DNA of 64,000 nt, taken from contig JACJYE010000001.1 of NCBI GenBank assembly GCA_020636255.1, positions 673,501 through 737,500 of the forward strand, in the 5' to 3' direction. Under the pieces are notes generated by a model. The model saw only the letters and a list, made by a program, of their open reading frames with translations, made no database searches and was not told where the DNA came from. Source of the DNA: Lewinellaceae bacterium (GTDB lineage: Bacteria; Bacteroidota; Bacteroidia; Chitinophagales; Saprospiraceae). Shown piece after piece: positions 34,638 through 43,206 of this stretch; position 1 is the first letter of the stretch; every line of letters begins with the position of its first letter. Both the position numbers and the translations under genes were made by a program.

Positions 34638-36338
34638 ATGAAACTATTGAGTTACGCCAGCGGCGCAAGTGAAAAGCCGCTGATCGGAAAAACCATCGGC
34701 CAGTTCTTTGACGAAATCGCAGCACGCTATCCGGATAACGAAGCCCTGGTATCCTGCCACCAAAGCATTCGCTGGACGTACCGGCAGCTCCAGGCGGAAG
34801 TGGGTCGCTGCGCCAGGGCTTTCATAGCAGCCGGCATCGACAAAGGCGCCCGCGTCGGCATCTGGTCGCCCAACAGGGCGGAGTGGACGGTGGTGCAGCT
34901 GGCAACGGCGAAGATCGGCGCTATACTGGTCAATATCAACCCTTCCTATCGCCTGCACGAACTGGAGTACGCGCTCAACCAGTCGGGCTGTAGCCTGCTT
35001 GTCACAGCAGATGCGTTCAAGTATTCGAACTATACCGAAATGTTGTACAACCTGGCGCCCGAGCTGGAAAAAAGCCAGCCGGGGCGGCTCGTCGCCCAAA
35101 GGCTGCCGGCCCTGCATTCGATCGTGCGCCTGGCGCCCGAGCCCACACCGGGAATGTGGACGTGGCAGGAGTTCCTGTCTTTCGCCGGCAAGGTTACGGA
35201 AGAAAAACTGGCGGCCCGCCAGGCTGCTCTCGACTTCGACGAACCCATCAATATCCAGTATACCAGTGGCACCACAGGCTTTCCCAAAGGCGCCACCCTC
35301 AGCCATCACAATATTCTGAACAACGGTTTTTTCGTCGCCGATATCCAGGAGTTTTCGGATAAAGACCGCCTGGTTATCCCCGTGCCGTTGTACCACTGCT
35401 TCGGCATGGTGCTGGGCAACCTGGGCTGTATCACCCACGGCGCCACCATGATATATCCCTGCGAAGGGTTCGATGCCGAAGCTGTATTGCGCGCCGTGGA
35501 AGAGGAAAAGGCAACGGCGATCTATGGGGTGCCTACCATGTTCATCGCCGAGTTGGGGCACCAAAAATTCTTCGACTTCGACTTGTCCAGCCTGCGCACC
35601 GGCGTCATGGCGGGCGCCTCCTGCCCGGTAGAGGTCATGTCAAAAGTAAAAACCCTCATGCACGCCAGCCAGATGCAGATCGGATATGGCATGACCGAAA
35701 CCAGCCCGGTGAGCACGCAAACCCGTAACGGCACCCCACTGGAAAAACAGGTGTCCACGGTAGGGCAGGTACACCCACACCTCGAGATCAAGATCGTATC
35801 ACCCGAGAATGGGAAAACCGTACCGAGAGGAGAACGAGGGGAACTCTGCACCAGGGGTTATAGCGTGATGCTGGGGTATTGGAAGGATAAGGAAAAGACC
35901 AGAAAGGCCATCGACGAATGCGGCTGGATGCACAGCGGCGACCTGGCAGCTATGGACGACGAAGGCTATATCAATATCGTAGGACGCATCAAGGATATGA
36001 TCATCCGCGGCGGCGAGAATATCTATCCGCGGGAGATCGAGGAATTTCTCTTTAAGCACCCCAAGGTCAGCGATGTACAGGTGATCGGTGTGCCCGACGA
36101 AAAGTACGGCGAAGAAGTGATGGCCTGGATCAGGCTTAAGCCCGGCCAATCGGCGACGGAAGAAGAGATCATCGCCTTTTGCAAAGGCAATATCGCCTAC
36201 TACAAGGTACCCCGCTACATCAAATTCACGGAAAGCTTTCCCATGACCGTCACGGGAAAGATCCGCAAAGTGGAAATGCGTGATATCAGCATCCGTGAGC
36301 TGGGATTGGAAAAGGCTGCCGGCGTTAAAACGGCATAG
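34638..36338 (+). CDS. AMP-binding fatty acid--CoA ligase
   Basis: A 566-aa member of the ANL superfamily that activates a carboxylic acid to acyl-AMP and then acyl-CoA. Motifs in order: the P-loop YTSGTTGFPKGATLSHHN, PLYHCFGMVLG, the A5-like GYGMTETSPVS, and the hinge region WMHSGDLAAMDDEGYINIVG followed by GRIKDMIIRGGENIYPREIE. The catalytic Lys lies in MTVTGKIRK near the C-terminus. The motifs match medium/long-chain acyl-CoA synthetases such as the ACSF2 group. It stands alone, with no acyl-CoA dehydrogenase next to it. A 13-bp hairpin follows the gene. Confidence 0.9.
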   Translation: MKLLSYASGASEKPLIGKTIGQFFDEIAARYPDNEALVSCHQSIRWTYRQLQAEVGRCARAFIAAGIDKGARVGIWSPNRAEWTVVQLATAKIGAILVNINPSYRLHELEYALNQSGCSLLVTADAFKYSNYTEMLYNLAPELEKSQPGRLVAQRLPALHSIVRLAPEPTPGMWTWQEFLSFAGKVTEEKLAARQAALDFDEPINIQYTSGTTGFPKGATLSHHNILNNGFFVADIQEFSDKDRLVIPVPLYHCFGMVLGNLGCITHGATMIYPCEGFDAEAVLRAVEEEKATAIYGVPTMFIAELGHQKFFDFDLSSLRTGVMAGASCPVEVMSKVKTLMHASQMQIGYGMTETSPVSTQTRNGTPLEKQVSTVGQVHPHLEIKIVSPENGKTVPRGERGELCTRGYSVMLGYWKDKEKTRKAIDECGWMHSGDLAAMDDEGYINIVGRIKDMIIRGGENIYPREIEEFLFKHPKVSDVQVIGVPDEKYGEEVMAWIRLKPGQSATEEEIIAFCKGNIAYYKVPRYIKFTESFPMTVTGKIRKVEMRDISIRELGLEKAAGVKTA

Positions 36339-36376
36339 GCCAGCAGCTTCACAGATTTCTTTTCTAACTTTAGTGT

Positions 36377-36416
36377 AGCTATGGAGGCCGGGGCCACCCA
36401 TTAGGCCTCCATAGCT
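36377..36416 (+). terminator. Hairpin terminator after acyl-CoA ligase gene
   Basis: AGCTATGGAGGCC (36377-36389) pairs perfectly with 36404-36416 around a 14-base loop, 38 bases after the stop codon. No long T tract follows, so its strength is unclear. Confidence 0.5.
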
Positions 36417-36433
36417 TGTGTATTTCCTGGCAA

Positions 36434-36467
36434 GGCACATCTCAAAATCGTCGAACTTATTTTTTGA
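36434..36467. repeat. Right-end fragment of the inverted-terminal repeat family
   Basis: The right end of the family is present: AAAATCGTCGAACTTATTTT then TTTGA, matching 61527-61551 closely, with a degraded GGCACATC ahead of it. The left end is missing. It lies between the acyl-CoA ligase and the first sigma factor gene. Confidence 0.6.
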
Positions 36468-36557
36468 TCGTCACTTAACCGGCAAAAAAAGAGGGAGCCA
36501 GCACGCAGCCATTTAGCAGTGCTCAGGGTATAGAGGTATTGGCATCAAAATGCATGC

Positions 36558-37118
36558 ATGTACGGTACGACAGAAACAGAATTCCACCAGATCATCCAGG
36601 GCTGCTGCAAGCGCGGCCGCAGTTGCCAGAATGCCCTGTATCAGCTGTTCTATGCCTATGGCATGAGCATCTGCATCCGCTATGCCGATAGCGAGGCTGA
36701 AGCTGTTTCCGTACTGAACGACGGTTTCCTGAAGGTTTTCCGGAATATCAAAAGGTACGATGCCGAACAGCCGTTCAAGCCCTGGTTCCGGAAGATCGTC
36801 GTGAATACCGCCATCAATCATGCCAGAAGGCAAAAGAAATTCAAAATGGAAATTGGCATGGACGAAGCCAAAAATATACCGACGAACGAAGATATCCTGA
36901 GCCGGATCAGCTATCAGGAGTTGATGGCCATGGTGCAGTCGCTTTCATCCGCTTACCGCACAGTTTTTAACATGTATGTGATCGATGGGTTCAAACATCA
37001 GGAGATCGCGGAAATACTGGGTATAAGCGTCAGCACCTCCAAGTCGAACCTGGTTCGGGCCCGGGCGAAATTACAGGAATTGCTTACCGCAAAAATCAGT
37101 AATCTGAATGTGGGATAA
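36558..37118 (+). CDS. ECF-type RNA polymerase sigma factor (pair 1)
   Basis: 186 aa. Region 2 is visible as LYQLFYAYGMSICIRYADSE, LNDGFLKVFRNIKRYD and PFKPWFRKIVVNTAINHARR. Region 4 is visible as LSSAYRTVFNMYVIDGFKHQ, EIAEILGISVSTSKSNLVRA and RAKLQ, a helix-turn-helix. The family directs RNA polymerase to envelope-stress or uptake promoters. The last 11 bases overlap the next gene, so the two are coupled and the partner is probably its regulator. Its paralogue lies at 52686-53255 with the same arrangement. Confidence 0.92.
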   Translation: MYGTTETEFHQIIQGCCKRGRSCQNALYQLFYAYGMSICIRYADSEAEAVSVLNDGFLKVFRNIKRYDAEQPFKPWFRKIVVNTAINHARRQKKFKMEIGMDEAKNIPTNEDILSRISYQELMAMVQSLSSAYRTVFNMYVIDGFKHQEIAEILGISVSTSKSNLVRARAKLQELLTAKISNLNVG

Positions 37119-38445
37119 GTCACAAGAAGAGCTGGATAGATTGTTTCAACAAGGCTCGGAGCAATACGATTTCGAGTACAATGCTGAAGCATGGGCGCAG
37201 ATGGAGGCCTTGCTCGACAAGAGCCGGCGGCGGCGGTTGTTCTGGTGGTGGCTGATCGGCCTGGCCTGCCTGTTGGCCATAGCGGTGTGCTTTCTGAGCA
37301 AGGAGCCTCCCGAGATGGTAGACGTGAAAACAGGCAGGCCCCATGCCGGGCAAAATATTTTGCCGAATGAAAAAGCCGAAGCTTCTGCTGAAACGCCGGC
37401 AGCTACGAGCGGTGGGGTTTCACAACTGCCCCGCTTACAAGTTGCCGATGAAAGCGGACCCCAACCTTCAGGGCTGCCCCCCTCCGCTAACACGGCAAAG
37501 GCCCGGGCAGAAAATAAAAACCTCGCATCTGAACTAATCACTCCTGAAGGAAAGCTGCCGAAGGCCGCCACAGGCCATTCCGCTACCCCGGCTGCCCAAC
37601 CGCAGTTAAGCGAAACGGATGGAACGGCAGGGTTTCCGCTCCCACTCCCTGGGCTGTCGTTTCCCTCTATGCCGGGCGATACGTTGCTGGCCACTCCCCT
37701 CGTTGCTGCTAGCCGCGAGAAAATGACCGCCGCCTTACTACCGGTTTTACCTCTGGTGCCGGTTGCATCCGGCCTTTCAGAGGTCGTTACGCTGGAACCG
37801 TATTTGCCGGAACCCGCAGCGGTTGGCCCAAGTGTTAAGGATGATGAAAACATAAACCATGCGCTGGTGCTCGGCCTTCTGGCCGCCGGTGAAACGGCTT
37901 CTTCCGGCCTGGATGATTTTTCCCGCATCAACCTGAAGTTCGGCGGCCAGGTGGAATACCGGTACGCCGGTAGGTATAGCACCTCGCTCGGGCTGAACTA
38001 TATTCGCATGTGGTACGAGGCCGGAGAGGGCGAATACGTGCCGCCCAAAGGCTTCTGGACCCGTCAAATAGCCCCGCAATCGACAGAAGGCGTATGCCGC
38101 ATCCTGGAGATCCCCGTCCTGGTGGGCTACTACCCCAAAGGTATTACTGCGTCGGGTTTTTATGCCAGGGCAGGCCTGACGTCCTACATCATGCTGCGGG
38201 AATACTACCATTACTATTACGACCTTCCCGACCCCGACCTGATCCGCCATTGGGGTACGAAAGAAGATAGCCGGCATTGGCTCGGCATCGGGCATTTTTC
38301 AGCCGGGTTCCAACAAAAGATAGGCGGCCGGTTTTTCCTCCAGGCCGCGCCCTACCTGCAGGTGCCCCTGACAGGGGTAGGGCATGGCAACGTGCACCTG
38401 TGGAGCGCCGGGCTGAATGCCCGGTTCGATTTTTGGTTGAGATAA
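37108..38445 (+). CDS. Sigma-coupled membrane protein with C-terminal outer-membrane barrel-like domain (pair 1)
   Basis: 445 aa. A short cytoplasmic N-terminus carries YNAEAWAQMEALLDKS, then a membrane helix at about residues 43-63 (LFWWWLIGLACLLAIAVCFL), a Pro/Ala/Ser-rich linker (about 70-230) and a C-terminal beta-rich domain (about 250-445) with GGQVEYRYAGRYSTSLGLNY, FYARAGLTSYIML and LQAAPYLQVPLTG, ending in WSAGLNARFDFWLR as barrel proteins do. This suggests one chain reaching from an inner-membrane helix to an outer-membrane or periplasmic barrel domain. The translational overlap with the sigma gene suggests an anti-sigma or sensor role. It shares the W-x-x-M/L-E-x-x-L motif with its paralogue. 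Role inferred, not shown. Confidence 0.75.
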   Translation: MWDKSQEELDRLFQQGSEQYDFEYNAEAWAQMEALLDKSRRRRLFWWWLIGLACLLAIAVCFLSKEPPEMVDVKTGRPHAGQNILPNEKAEASAETPAATSGGVSQLPRLQVADESGPQPSGLPPSANTAKARAENKNLASELITPEGKLPKAATGHSATPAAQPQLSETDGTAGFPLPLPGLSFPSMPGDTLLATPLVAASREKMTAALLPVLPLVPVASGLSEVVTLEPYLPEPAAVGPSVKDDENINHALVLGLLAAGETASSGLDDFSRINLKFGGQVEYRYAGRYSTSLGLNYIRMWYEAGEGEYVPPKGFWTRQIAPQSTEGVCRILEIPVLVGYYPKGITASGFYARAGLTSYIMLREYYHYYYDLPDPDLIRHWGTKEDSRHWLGIGHFSAGFQQKIGGRFFLQAAPYLQVPLTGVGHGNVHLWSAGLNARFDFWLR

Positions 38446-38573
38446 ATGGCTGAAACACAGTTTATTTACCAACGGGCTGTGGTTTTTTTTTGCGCTGCCG
38501 CAGCCTTTTTTCTCCAGGGAAGGTATAGGGAAGGGAAAATCAATCGATCTCATCACTAAATCTAGTCGCAAAA

Positions 38574-38957
38574 ATGAATCAACGGTTTTTGTGGCGAACA
38601 CTTGCTGTTTGCCTGCTCGCCTGTACCCTGTCGGTAACTTCCTGCCGTAAAGACACCATGGATGACATGCCCGAACCTTCGGGTTGTGATACGGCCAATG
38701 TAAGTTATTCCGCCGTGATCGCGCCTATTATCCAGGAACACTGCTACGAAGGGTGCCACAATGGATCGAGCCCTGCCAGCGGCTTTTCGCTGGAAACCTA
38801 TGCCGGTGTTAAGGCCAAGGTTACCGAAGGGCGCTTGTACGGCGCGGTGTCCCAGCAACCGGGTTTCGTGGCCATGCCTCAGGGGCAGGGGCTCATCCCT
38901 TCGTGCCAGATATCCCAGATCAAAGCCTGGATCGATGCCGGTGCGCCAGACAATTGA
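38574..38957 (+). CDS. Cytochrome c-like lipoprotein with CX3CH motif
   Basis: 127 aa. MNQRFLWRTLAVCLLACTLS followed by VTSC gives a lipobox with Cys24. The mature domain has HCYEGCHNGSSPASGFSLET and the late KAWIDAGAPDN, the shape of a planctomycete-type cytochrome c domain (PF07635-like). The heme site reads C57-Y-E-G-C61-H62, a C-x3-C-H spacing instead of the usual C-x2-C-H, so heme attachment is possible but not certain. A Met in GFVAMPQGQG could be the distal ligand. It precedes by 60 bases a T9SS-exported protein on the same strand and is probably co-transcribed with it. Confidence 0.72.
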   Translation: MNQRFLWRTLAVCLLACTLSVTSCRKDTMDDMPEPSGCDTANVSYSAVIAPIIQEHCYEGCHNGSSPASGFSLETYAGVKAKVTEGRLYGAVSQQPGFVAMPQGQGLIPSCQISQIKAWIDAGAPDN

Positions 38958-39017
38958 CAAGCAGGCGCCGATACTTCCAAAGCATTAAACCATTTTCCTA
39001 AAACTAAAATTCTATCT

Positions 39018-40118
39018 ATGAAAAAGGACTCCTTACACACTCGTTTAACGCTGCTTATAACTGTAATGCTGGCCCTCTGTTTTGCCGCCGGCGCACAGGT
39101 GGATGTCAAGCTGGCCGATAATGCGAACCTGGGCCAGGTGCTTACGGATGCCGACGGCAATGCGTTATATTTTTTCACCAAAGATGCCCGGCCTGACAGC
39201 TCGGCCTGCGTGGGCGGATGCCTGAGCGCATGGCCGGTGTTTTACGTGAACAACCCCAGCGTCGGCGCCGGCCTTGATGCTGCAGACTTCGGTTCCTTTC
39301 AGCGGGCCGACGGCAGCATGCAAAGCACGTACAAAGGCTGGCCGCTGTACTACTTTGCCGGTGACAATGCCCCTGGCGACGCCAATGGAGAAGGGGTCAA
39401 CAACATCTGGTATGTTGCCAAGCCCGATTACAGTATCATGCTGATTAACAATACCCTGACAGGGGCAAATGGGGTTACCTACACCAGCGAATATCTGCCC
39501 GGCGTGGAAGAAGTACAATATTTTGTGGATGCTTACGGGCGGACGCTCTACGTCTTCATGAACGACAATTACAACGACAACAACTTTACGGCTTCCGACT
39601 TCGGGAACAATGGCGTATGGCCTATTTACGAGGAAGGGCTGCAAGGCCTGCCATCTGCCCTCGACGAGAGCCTCTTCGGCCTGATCGATGTTTTTGGCCG
39701 GCAGCAACTGACGTATAAAGGCTGGCCGCTGTACTATTTCGGGCAGGATACACAAAGAGGGGCTAATAAAGGCGTATCGGTGCCGGTGCCCGGCGTCTGG
39801 CCGGTAGCGGTAAAGGATATTGACCCCGCCACGCCCAACGCAGCCAGGGAAATAGTATCCTTGTTACAGTACAGCGTTTTCCCAAACCCATTTGACGGCC
39901 ATGTTACCTTGTCGCTCAGCCTGGAAGCCGGTACAGCCCTGTCCGTAGGGCTTTACAACAGTCTGGGGCAGGAGGTGCGGCCCCTGTGGCAGGGCGAGCT
40001 GCCGGAAGGGGCGTCCAGCCTCAATTTCGAAGGGCTCGGCATCCTGCAAAAGGGCGTTTACTTCCTGCGCTTGCGCCATGCCGATGGCGGTGTCGCCACT
40101 ATTCCTTTGGTGAAGTAA
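39018..40118 (+). CDS. T9SS-exported protein with secreted lipoprotein-type repeats
   Basis: 366 aa. A signal peptide (about residues 1-27, ending CFAAGAQ) is followed by two copies of the COG4315-type secreted repeat: ALYFFTKDARPDSSACVGGC, LSAWPVFY and TYKGWPLYYFAGD, then TLYVFMND, VWPIYEEG and TYKGWPLYYFGQD. The C-terminus (about 290-366) is a type IX secretion sorting domain: YSVFPNPFDGHVTLSL, VGLYNSLGQEV and GVYFLRLRHADG. The protein should be carried across the outer membrane by the Por system, which is encoded elsewhere. The function of the repeat is unknown, although it is often linked to redox or membrane-associated proteins; the cytochrome-like neighbour fits that. Only the first copy keeps the Cys pair (ACVGGC). 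Confidence 0.85.
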   Translation: MKKDSLHTRLTLLITVMLALCFAAGAQVDVKLADNANLGQVLTDADGNALYFFTKDARPDSSACVGGCLSAWPVFYVNNPSVGAGLDAADFGSFQRADGSMQSTYKGWPLYYFAGDNAPGDANGEGVNNIWYVAKPDYSIMLINNTLTGANGVTYTSEYLPGVEEVQYFVDAYGRTLYVFMNDNYNDNNFTASDFGNNGVWPIYEEGLQGLPSALDESLFGLIDVFGRQQLTYKGWPLYYFGQDTQRGANKGVSVPVPGVWPVAVKDIDPATPNAAREIVSLLQYSVFPNPFDGHVTLSLSLEAGTALSVGLYNSLGQEVRPLWQGELPEGASSLNFEGLGILQKGVYFLRLRHADGGVATIPLVK

Positions 40119-40160
40119 GGATGGGAAGGGCAGGCCCCTCCCGGGAATGAAGATAGCTTT

Positions 40161-40217
40161 AGCGCTTGTTTGGAGGCCACCCTTTGAGCTGCAAAGGGTG
40201 GCCTCCAAACAAGCGCT
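40161..40217. repeat. Hairpin repeat, perfect copy
   Basis: A perfect 26-bp stem (40161-40186 with 40192-40217) and a five-base loop (AGCTG), 42 bases after the T9SS protein gene. Its right arm contains the family core GGTGGCCTCCAAACAAGC. It may end transcription, and it is one copy of a family also seen at 30438-30480, 31761-31779 and 41655-41715. Confidence 0.75.
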
Positions 40218-40261
40218 TAGGTAACAGGAGTGTCAGCCTGGGTTATCCGGGTGCGATGCCC

Positions 40262-40530
40262 GGAGGTTGTCTCAGAAGTAAGCTTTGAGGTGTTCCCGGC
40301 TAATATTGAACCGCGGACGCAATGTAGGTTCCCGCAAAGGCGCTAAGGTATTTTACCACACTTGGCGTACTTATATGTTTGCTGTAAAAGAACCGCAGAG
40401 ACGCAGCGGACGCAGAGGTTTTTCGCGGGAAGAGCTCCTGCTATACGCCCTGCTTTGCGCTTGTCTCCGCGTCTTTGCGGTTAATTATTCTGCAGGTTTT
40501 CCTTATCCAGGCTCTTTTGAGACAGCCCCC
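40262..40530. mobile_element. 269-bp element with 17-bp inverted ends, MITE-like
   Basis: GGAGGTTGTCTCAGAAG (40262-40278) and the complement of 40514-40530 (GGGGGCTGTCTCAAAAG) agree at 14 of 17 bases. Inside are two inverted stretches rich in ACCGCAGAGACGC-type text (about 40391-40415 and 40468-40488), a motif known from many bacterial intergenic repeats. No transposase or convincing gene lies inside, and no clear target duplication is seen. Terminal GGG-TGTCTCA ends are typical of several insertion sequence families. Together with the hairpin at 40161-40217 it fills most of the 526-base gap between the genes at 40118 and 40645. Confidence 0.5.
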
Positions 40531-40644
40531 GTTACTATGTCTTACTGCCAGTGCAGGGATGCCAGGCCGATGCTAATGACAAAAAACTTATCTTAGGGCG
40601 TATATTGTTCATGGCGGCCGTTGTGGCGCCTAAACCCGGACCGT

Positions 40645-41640
40645 ATGGCCTCTATACGCCCAATTGCCCTGCTGTGCTGCTTTTTTGCCTGCAGCCTTAC
40701 CTCCTGCACTCAGAAAACAGTCCCTTATCAACCTCAGGCCATCGACGTGCGCGAACCCAAAGAGGGCGATCTGCAACAGCTCACGCCCGACATAGCTATC
40801 CCCCTGGAAGACCCTGGTTATACCCTCTTGCTTCCTCGGGATACGATAAAAGGGCTGGCCGTTTTTTTCGGCAGCGGGCGTGATACGTCAGACGCCGGAT
40901 ATGAGATGCGCTTCTATGCCGAAGCGGCCCGGCGGCAGGTAGCCACCTTGTACGTCACCACCGGCCGGCGTATAGAATTCCTTTTTGATGCCGATACTGC
41001 CCGGTATGAACAGTTGGACAGGTACATCGGGCAGGTGTTGGATACCTACCCCATTCCCCGCGGACGGCTTATGTTCATGGGCATGTCGCTGGCAGGTACG
41101 CGGGCCATGAAGTTTGGGTATTGGTGCCTGGATGGCCATTCGCAGTATAATATCCGCCCACGTGCTATAGCCATTTGCGATGCGCCGCTCGACTTCTTCC
41201 GGTTCTGGCGTGAGGGTGCTTTCTCCATTCGCTACAATACGAACCCTACCTCGGCTAACGAAGCATCGTGGGTAAATGCCCAACTGGAGCAACACCTGGG
41301 CGGTACGCCTGAAGAGGTGCCGGAGGCCTATCGCCGGTATTCGCCCTATGTAAAAGGGGCGATGATCAGCCCTGAGCTGGAGCGCCTGAAAAACGTAGCG
41401 GTGCGCGCCTATACCGAGCCGGACGTCCAATGGTGGATGGCCAACCGGCGAAAGGACTATTACGGCATAAACGCGCTTGATGCCGCCGGGCTGGCCAATG
41501 AATTGCACCTGTTGGGTAACGCCGAAGCCGAATTGATCACCACGCTTGATAAAGGGTATCGGCCCGACGGTAGCCGGCACCCCCATTCCTGGAGCATCGT
41601 CGACAACGGAGAACTGGTGGAATGGTTTCTGGGGTTGTAA
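40645..41640 (+). CDS. Esterase-like exported lipoprotein
   Basis: 331 aa. The signal (IALLCCFFACSLTSC) ends in a lipobox with Cys21. The mature part looks like an alpha/beta hydrolase: a lid-free start (LAVFFGSGRDTSD), the nucleophile elbow FMGMSLAGTRAMKFG (G-x-S-x-x-G), an acid candidate in AEAELITTLDKG, and a late His in SRHPHSWSIVDNG. No family with a known substrate was recognised. The start at 40645 is set by the signal peptide; an in-frame ATG at 40621 adds eight residues. The upstream gap is almost entirely repeats, so its promoter may be derived from them. Confidence 0.72.
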   Translation: MASIRPIALLCCFFACSLTSCTQKTVPYQPQAIDVREPKEGDLQQLTPDIAIPLEDPGYTLLLPRDTIKGLAVFFGSGRDTSDAGYEMRFYAEAARRQVATLYVTTGRRIEFLFDADTARYEQLDRYIGQVLDTYPIPRGRLMFMGMSLAGTRAMKFGYWCLDGHSQYNIRPRAIAICDAPLDFFRFWREGAFSIRYNTNPTSANEASWVNAQLEQHLGGTPEEVPEAYRRYSPYVKGAMISPELERLKNVAVRAYTEPDVQWWMANRRKDYYGINALDAAGLANELHLLGNAEAELITTLDKGYRPDGSRHPHSWSIVDNGELVEWFLGL

Positions 41641-41654
41641 CCGGCAATTTATTT

Positions 41655-41715
41655 TTAAGAGCTTGTTTGGAGTGACCTTTGCAGCTCAAAGGGTGGCCTC
41701 CAAACAAGCTCTTAA
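41655..41715. repeat. Hairpin repeat, imperfect copy
   Basis: An 18-bp outer stem (41655-41672 with 41698-41715) and an inner stem (41676-41680 with 41688-41692), 14 bases after the lipoprotein stop. It is the closest match to the chimeric copy at 30438-30480. Its position suggests a terminator role for the upstream gene. Confidence 0.7.
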
Positions 41716-41836
41716 GTTATAGCTCAAAATTGATCAACTATGGGCCAATGCCGGTAATGGCATACCAATTTTCAGAGCTTTGACTAACTTTAAGGGTGAA
41801 TTCTGACAGGAACATTCATTTAAACCGGCTTTAAAC

Positions 41837-43171
41837 ATGAATTACGGGAAAGTATTATTCTGGTCCATCACGGTAGCCCTTGGTGGGTTTCTATTCGGGT
41901 TTGATACGGCAGTCATTTCGGGCGGCGAGCAGGCCATTCAGAAGCTTTGGGGGCTGAGCGACGCTATGATCGGCCAGATGGTGGCCATGGCGTTGTACGG
42001 CACCATCATCGGCGCATTGCTGGGCGGCATTCCTGCCGACCGATGGGGCAGGAAAACGACGCTGTTCTGGATCGCCGTTTTGTATCTGATCTCGGCCGTG
42101 GGCTCGGCCCTGGCGCCAGACATCTATTCTTTGATGATCTTCCGGTTTGTAGGAGGCTTGGGCGTCGGAGCTTCTTCGGTCGCAGCGCCTATGTATATCT
42201 CCGAGATAGCGCCGCGCGAGAGGCGCGGGCAGCTCACGGCCATGTTCCAGTTCAATATCGTGCTGGGCATTCTTATGGCCTATTTATCCAACTGGCTGAT
42301 CGGCGGCGGCGGTAATGGCAACTGGCGCTGGATGCTTGGCGTAGAAGCTTTCCCTGCCCTTGCATTCGTCTTTATGATCCTGTTCGTACCGCGCAGCCCG
42401 CGCTGGCTCATCGTCAAACGCGGGCTGGTGGATGAGGCGCGCAAGGTGCTGGAAGCCATTAACCCGGACACCGTGGAGGAGCACCTGGCTGCCATTCACG
42501 CTGCGAACAAGCAGACGAGCACGGCCACCAGCTTCCGGTCCTTCCTTTCGGGCCGTTTCAACCTGCCCATCCTGCTGGCCTTCCTCTTTGCTTTGTTCAA
42601 CCAGGTATCGGGCATCAACGCGGTGATCTATTACGCGCCGCGCATCTTTTCTGAAACAGGCATGGGCGAAAGCGTGGCCCTGTTGTCATCGGTCGGCATC
42701 GGGGTGGTGAACCTGGTATTCACTATGGTGGGCCTGGCGCTGATCGACCGGATGGGGCGGCGCTTTTTGATGTACATTGGGTCGTTCGGGTACATCATTT
42801 CATTGGCTACGGTTTCGATCGCTTTTTTTACCGGGGCCGCTGCCAACAGCCTGCTTGTGCCCATTCTGCTTTTCGTGTTCATCGCTGCCCACGCCATCGG
42901 GCAGGGCGCTGTGATCTGGGTGTTCATATCGGAGATATTCCCGAATGAGGTCCGTTCTTTCGGCAACTCGCTGGGCAGCGGCACACACTGGGTGTTCGCC
43001 GCGATCATTGCCGGCAACTTTCCGTTCTTCGCCGGCAAGTTTGGCGGCGGGCCCATCTTCGCCTTCTTCGCGCTGATGATGGTGTTCCAGCTGTTGTTCG
43101 TCTGGAAAATGATGCCGGAAACCAAGGGCGTTTCCCTCGAAGACCTGGAAAAACAGCTGATCGGAGAGTAG
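41837..43171 (+). CDS. Sugar porter family MFS transporter
   Basis: A 444-aa inner-membrane proton-sugar symporter with about 12 helices. Signatures are GGFLFGFDTAVISGGEQ in helix 1, PADRWGRKTTLF between helices 2 and 3, RFVGGLGVGASSVAAPMYIS and EIAPRERRGQL in helix 4 and its loop, VPRSPRWLI, FNQVSGINAVIYYAP in helix 7 and PETKG before the C-terminus. These fit the XylE/GlcP-like sugar porter group. The sugar cannot be told from sequence, and no kinase or isomerase gene is adjacent. TAACTTTA at 41785-41792 is a seven-of-eight match to the -7 box about 45 bases before the start. Confidence 0.9.
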   Translation: MNYGKVLFWSITVALGGFLFGFDTAVISGGEQAIQKLWGLSDAMIGQMVAMALYGTIIGALLGGIPADRWGRKTTLFWIAVLYLISAVGSALAPDIYSLMIFRFVGGLGVGASSVAAPMYISEIAPRERRGQLTAMFQFNIVLGILMAYLSNWLIGGGGNGNWRWMLGVEAFPALAFVFMILFVPRSPRWLIVKRGLVDEARKVLEAINPDTVEEHLAAIHAANKQTSTATSFRSFLSGRFNLPILLAFLFALFNQVSGINAVIYYAPRIFSETGMGESVALLSSVGIGVVNLVFTMVGLALIDRMGRRFLMYIGSFGYIISLATVSIAFFTGAAANSLLVPILLFVFIAAHAIGQGAVIWVFISEIFPNEVRSFGNSLGSGTHWVFAAIIAGNFPFFAGKFGGGPIFAFFALMMVFQLLFVWKMMPETKGVSLEDLEKQLIGE

Positions 43172-43206
43172 GTGGGCTTTTGTGGGGAAGGGTAAAGGTT
43201 AAAGTG

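Noticed and set aside
40285..40596. 103-codon plus-strand open frame
   Set aside because: It lies inside and across the inverted-end element and consists of translated repeat text.
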